From assembly GCA_012719125.1 (NCBI GenBank), contig JAAYAY010000107.1, forward strand, positions 1-39,404: DNA of 39,404 nt, in the 5' to 3' direction. The position numbers and the translations under genes are program-made. This DNA is from Planctomycetaceae bacterium. Lineage in GTDB: Bacteria; Planctomycetota; Planctomycetia; Pirellulales; Thermoguttaceae. Positions 37,601 through 39,404 of the stretch are shown in pieces (within the stretch, counting starts at the first letter, position 1; every line of letters begins with the position of its first letter). The notes below the pieces were generated by a model that ran no database searches, was not told where the DNA came from, and was given only the letters and a program-made list of their open reading frames with translations.

Positions 37601-37855
37601 AGCGCAAACCTCTCCCGATAGAAGAAATCCCTTCCTTCTTGGATCGGCAGTCCAGGGCTGGAAACTTCGCTACAACCATTACTGACTGTGGCGGTCCCCC
37701 AGATTCCCTCTGTTTCCTGTACAGAAGCAGACAGTACGGGAAGTTTAGCTAAGCTGGGAAGATTTGCCCCGGGTTTGGTCTTGCTTTGGTAACCCCGCAG
37801 GGAAAGGAACGCTGGGCAAGCGGCAATCGGGTCCGATGAGCTTGCCCGCGGCCTT

Positions 37856-38857
37856 CTACCCCCCGATGCTTCCCAAAGTGACTTCCAACGTGACCGTTTC
37901 TTCCTCTCGTCGCACGACGATCGTCACCTTGTCGCCCGGTTTCTGCTCCCGAACCAGCGGCGGCAGTTGCTCGTACCGGTCGATCGGCTTGCCGCCGAAC
38001 TCCACGATCTGATCACCCGGTCGTAAGCCAGCCTTTTCCGCAGGCGATCCGGGAACAACGGTATGGATGCGATCATCCGAGATATCATCTCCGGGGCCAA
38101 CTCCGAGGAACGTAAGCCGCGGTGAAAGGCTATCGAAATCCTCTCCCTGAACGAGCCGGTCCCAATGTTCGCGGAAGCTGTCGATGGGCACATGGATGTT
38201 GACCAGCACGTCGTCGTCGCAGCGGCTGCCGATTCCGATGACCCGCCCCTCGAGGTCGAAGAGCGGACCGCCCGAATCGCCCCCCATAATCTTGCAGTCG
38301 GCGAAGATCATGCCCCGGCGGTTCCGCAGAATGCGGCCCAGCCGCACAACCGGCGGCTTGTCCCTCTCGAATGAGACGGGATAACCGAGAGTGACGCACC
38401 ACTGTCCCGGCTCCAGGTCCTTCGATGTTCCCATTTTGGCGTTAGGCCAGGGGCCCTTGTCGTCGAGCTGGACCATACCGGCATCCACGCCGTGATCGTT
38501 GCCGAGCGTCCGGCCGCGAACGCGCCGGCCGTCCGGAAGGGTGACGGTCACACGCCGATCGGCACGTTCGCCCACGTGGGCCACGGTAAGGATGAGGCCG
38601 TCCGCACTCACGATCACTCCGCTTCCGCCCGACACGCCCACCACACAAGGAGTCGCCTTCTTGGCAACAGCCTGGACCTGCTGTTCGAGAGCCTTGAGAT
38701 CCGCAAGACTCTCCGGCGATGAGGTGAGGGCAGGCTGAGCTGCGGTAGCCGTTTGCACCAGCCAGAATAGCAGGAGGACGGTTCCGGCGATTTGGTGGTT
38801 GGGAATGCGCAATGAGGGCAAAGTAGCGAGTTCACAGTCTTTTCCGTGGATTTGCAT
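37856..38857 (-). CDS. Exported trypsin-like serine protease with PDZ domain (HtrA/DegP-like)
   Basis: A 333-residue protein. A signal or anchor segment is at residues 22-40 (TVLLLFWLVQTATAA). The trypsin fold carries the triad H94 (LTVAHVG), D125 (GNDHGVDAGM) and S195 (GGDSGGPL). A PDZ domain follows near the C-terminus (TVVPGSPAEKAGLRPGDQIVEFGGKP). HtrA-type proteins degrade or refold misfolded envelope proteins. I chose ATG 38857, since the hydrophobic segment starts soon after; the frame extends to 38959. It is transcribed divergently from the GPP34-like gene. Confidence 0.92.
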   Translation of the reverse strand: MQIHGKDCELATLPSLRIPNHQIAGTVLLLFWLVQTATAAQPALTSSPESLADLKALEQQVQAVAKKATPCVVGVSGGSGVIVSADGLILTVAHVGERADRRVTVTLPDGRRVRGRTLGNDHGVDAGMVQLDDKGPWPNAKMGTSKDLEPGQWCVTLGYPVSFERDKPPVVRLGRILRNRRGMIFADCKIMGGDSGGPLFDLEGRVIGIGSRCDDDVLVNIHVPIDSFREHWDRLVQGEDFDSLSPRLTFLGVGPGDDISDDRIHTVVPGSPAEKAGLRPGDQIVEFGGKPIDRYEQLPPLVREQKPGDKVTIVVRREEETVTLEVTLGSIGG

Positions 38858-38967
38858 CTGCTCTGTCCGTGTTGCGACCAAGGTCTGCTGCCTGCCCTCG
38901 GAAGAATCGTATTCCTGACGGAATGCCGAGAGAAGGGGGGTATGTTCCGTACGGCACACGAGATCGA

Positions 38968-38998
38968 TTCGTTCGCCTGCCTCAGGCAGGCGAACGAA
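38968..38998. repeat. Near-perfect intergenic palindrome
   Basis: 15-bp arms (TTCGTTCGCCTGCCT and its complement) surround a single-base loop. A partial second copy of the arm (TTCGCTCGCCTGCC) follows at about 39031. Another small hairpin with 6-bp CCCCTT/AAGGGG arms lies at 39059-39075. They fill the gap between the divergent protease and GPP34-like genes. Confidence 0.75.
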
Positions 38999-39077
38999 GA
39001 TAATCTACCAGTTCGACGCTCCAGGATACTTTCGCTCGCCTGCCTTGAATCTTCGCCACCCCTTCATTCAAGGGGGA

Positions 39078-39105
39078 TTCTGATGGTGTCGAGAAAGGGT
39101 ATACT
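39078..39105 (+). promoter_or_regulatory. Promoter candidate for the GPP34-like gene
   Basis: TATACT at 39100-39105, with TTCTGA at 39078-39083 (16-nt spacer), lies about 80 nt before the start codon. Confidence 0.4.
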
Positions 39106-39186
39106 GGAAATGGTGATTCTCCCCGCTGAACCGGTCCGTCGAAATCATTCAGCCTCCACGGAACACGTAACGCGAAGGTGGTTACC

Positions 39187-39402
39187 ATGACCGATCCAAA
39201 ACCGCTCTTCCTGCATGAGGAACTCCTCCTCCTGGCCCTTCGCGACGAGGCGGGGACCGTCTCGGCCGCCATGTACCCCCTCATAGTGAAAATGCTAGCA
39301 CTGCTACATTTGAATAATCTCCTTGAGCTTCTTGCCGACGCGGCGGTTCCGCGAGCCTGTTTCCATGGCGTTGATCATGTCGTCCCAGAGTTTGCTGCGT
39401 AG
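39187..39402 (+). pseudogene. GPP34 (Golgi phosphoprotein 3)-like gene, truncated
   Basis: The first ~30 residues (LFLHEELLLLALRDEAGTVS) match the start of bacterial GPP34-domain proteins, which bind phosphoinositides or are cytoplasmic peripheral proteins. After AAMYP, at about 39277, similarity ends and the remaining frame (LIVKMLALLHLNN...) is the reverse side of another coding sequence. GPP34 proteins are normally about 200 residues, so only the N-terminus is left. The ATG at 39187 follows GAAGGTGG. The cut looks like an insertion or a rearrangement joint. An assembly joint is also possible this close to the window edge. Confidence 0.6.
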
Positions 39403-39404
39403 CA
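39304..39404 (-). CDS. C-terminal end of an unrecognised minus-strand gene (partial)
   Basis: The last 32 codons of a frame that enters from beyond the window, ending TAG at 39304. The residues include KLWDDMINAMETGSRNRRV and KKLKEIIQM, a basic, helical end. It begins about 27 nt from the point where the GPP34-like homology stops, consistent with a mobile element or a broken joint. I cannot assign the family. Confidence 0.45.
   Translation of the reverse strand, partial: LRSKLWDDMINAMETGSRNRRVGKKLKEIIQM

Overview
The window is GC-rich bacterial chromosome with dense genes on both strands. It most resembles the phylum Planctomycetota, probably a Pirellulales-like or uncultured lineage. This is an inference from gene content: a TAT-exported Gfo/Idh oxidoreductase, a GYF_2 membrane protein, secreted caspase-fold, HEAT and trypsin-PDZ proteins, a MacB-type exporter, NusB and RibH with large insertions, weak or absent Shine-Dalgarno sites, and many palindromic intergenic repeats. 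I found no rRNA, tRNA or CRISPR array.

Left part (1-7.9 kb). After a GYF_2/TM protein comes a tight five-gene plus-strand operon: a lysine 2,3-aminomutase-type radical SAM enzyme (kamA), a YkgJ-type Cys-cluster protein fused to an ATP-grasp ligase, a second ATP-grasp ligase, a GNAT acetyltransferase fused to a polyamine-deacetylase-like hydrolase, and a separate GNAT. Together they encode amino-group migration, peptide-type ligation, acetylation and deacetylation. This suggests a small-molecule pathway built around beta-lysine or a similar amine. I regard it as the most interesting system in the window.

Middle part (8-23.3 kb). This is accessory DNA: a DUF433 remnant, an exported caspase-fold/PDZ protein, a 1163-residue exported protein of unknown function, a pfkB-thpR pair, a Tyr/Asn-rich secreted peptide, a bacterial PARG-type macrodomain protein, a MacB-like ABC exporter pair and a Gfo/Idh protein. 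It is followed by a repeat-rich zone holding an attC-like hairpin, two inverted copies of a ~130-bp palindromic element around a lipoprotein gene, and an orphan gene whose promoter predicts a leaderless transcript.

Right part (23.3-39.4 kb). A long minus-strand housekeeping run reads polA, coaE, rho, ribH, nusB, ftsY, then a serine beta-lactamase-like gene and an ArsB/NhaD-type permease coupled stop-to-start. Next are a membrane coiled-coil protein with a near-consensus promoter, a HEAT-repeat/membrane protein pair, an exported trypsin-PDZ protease and, at the right edge, a GPP34-like gene that appears to be cut off by foreign sequence.
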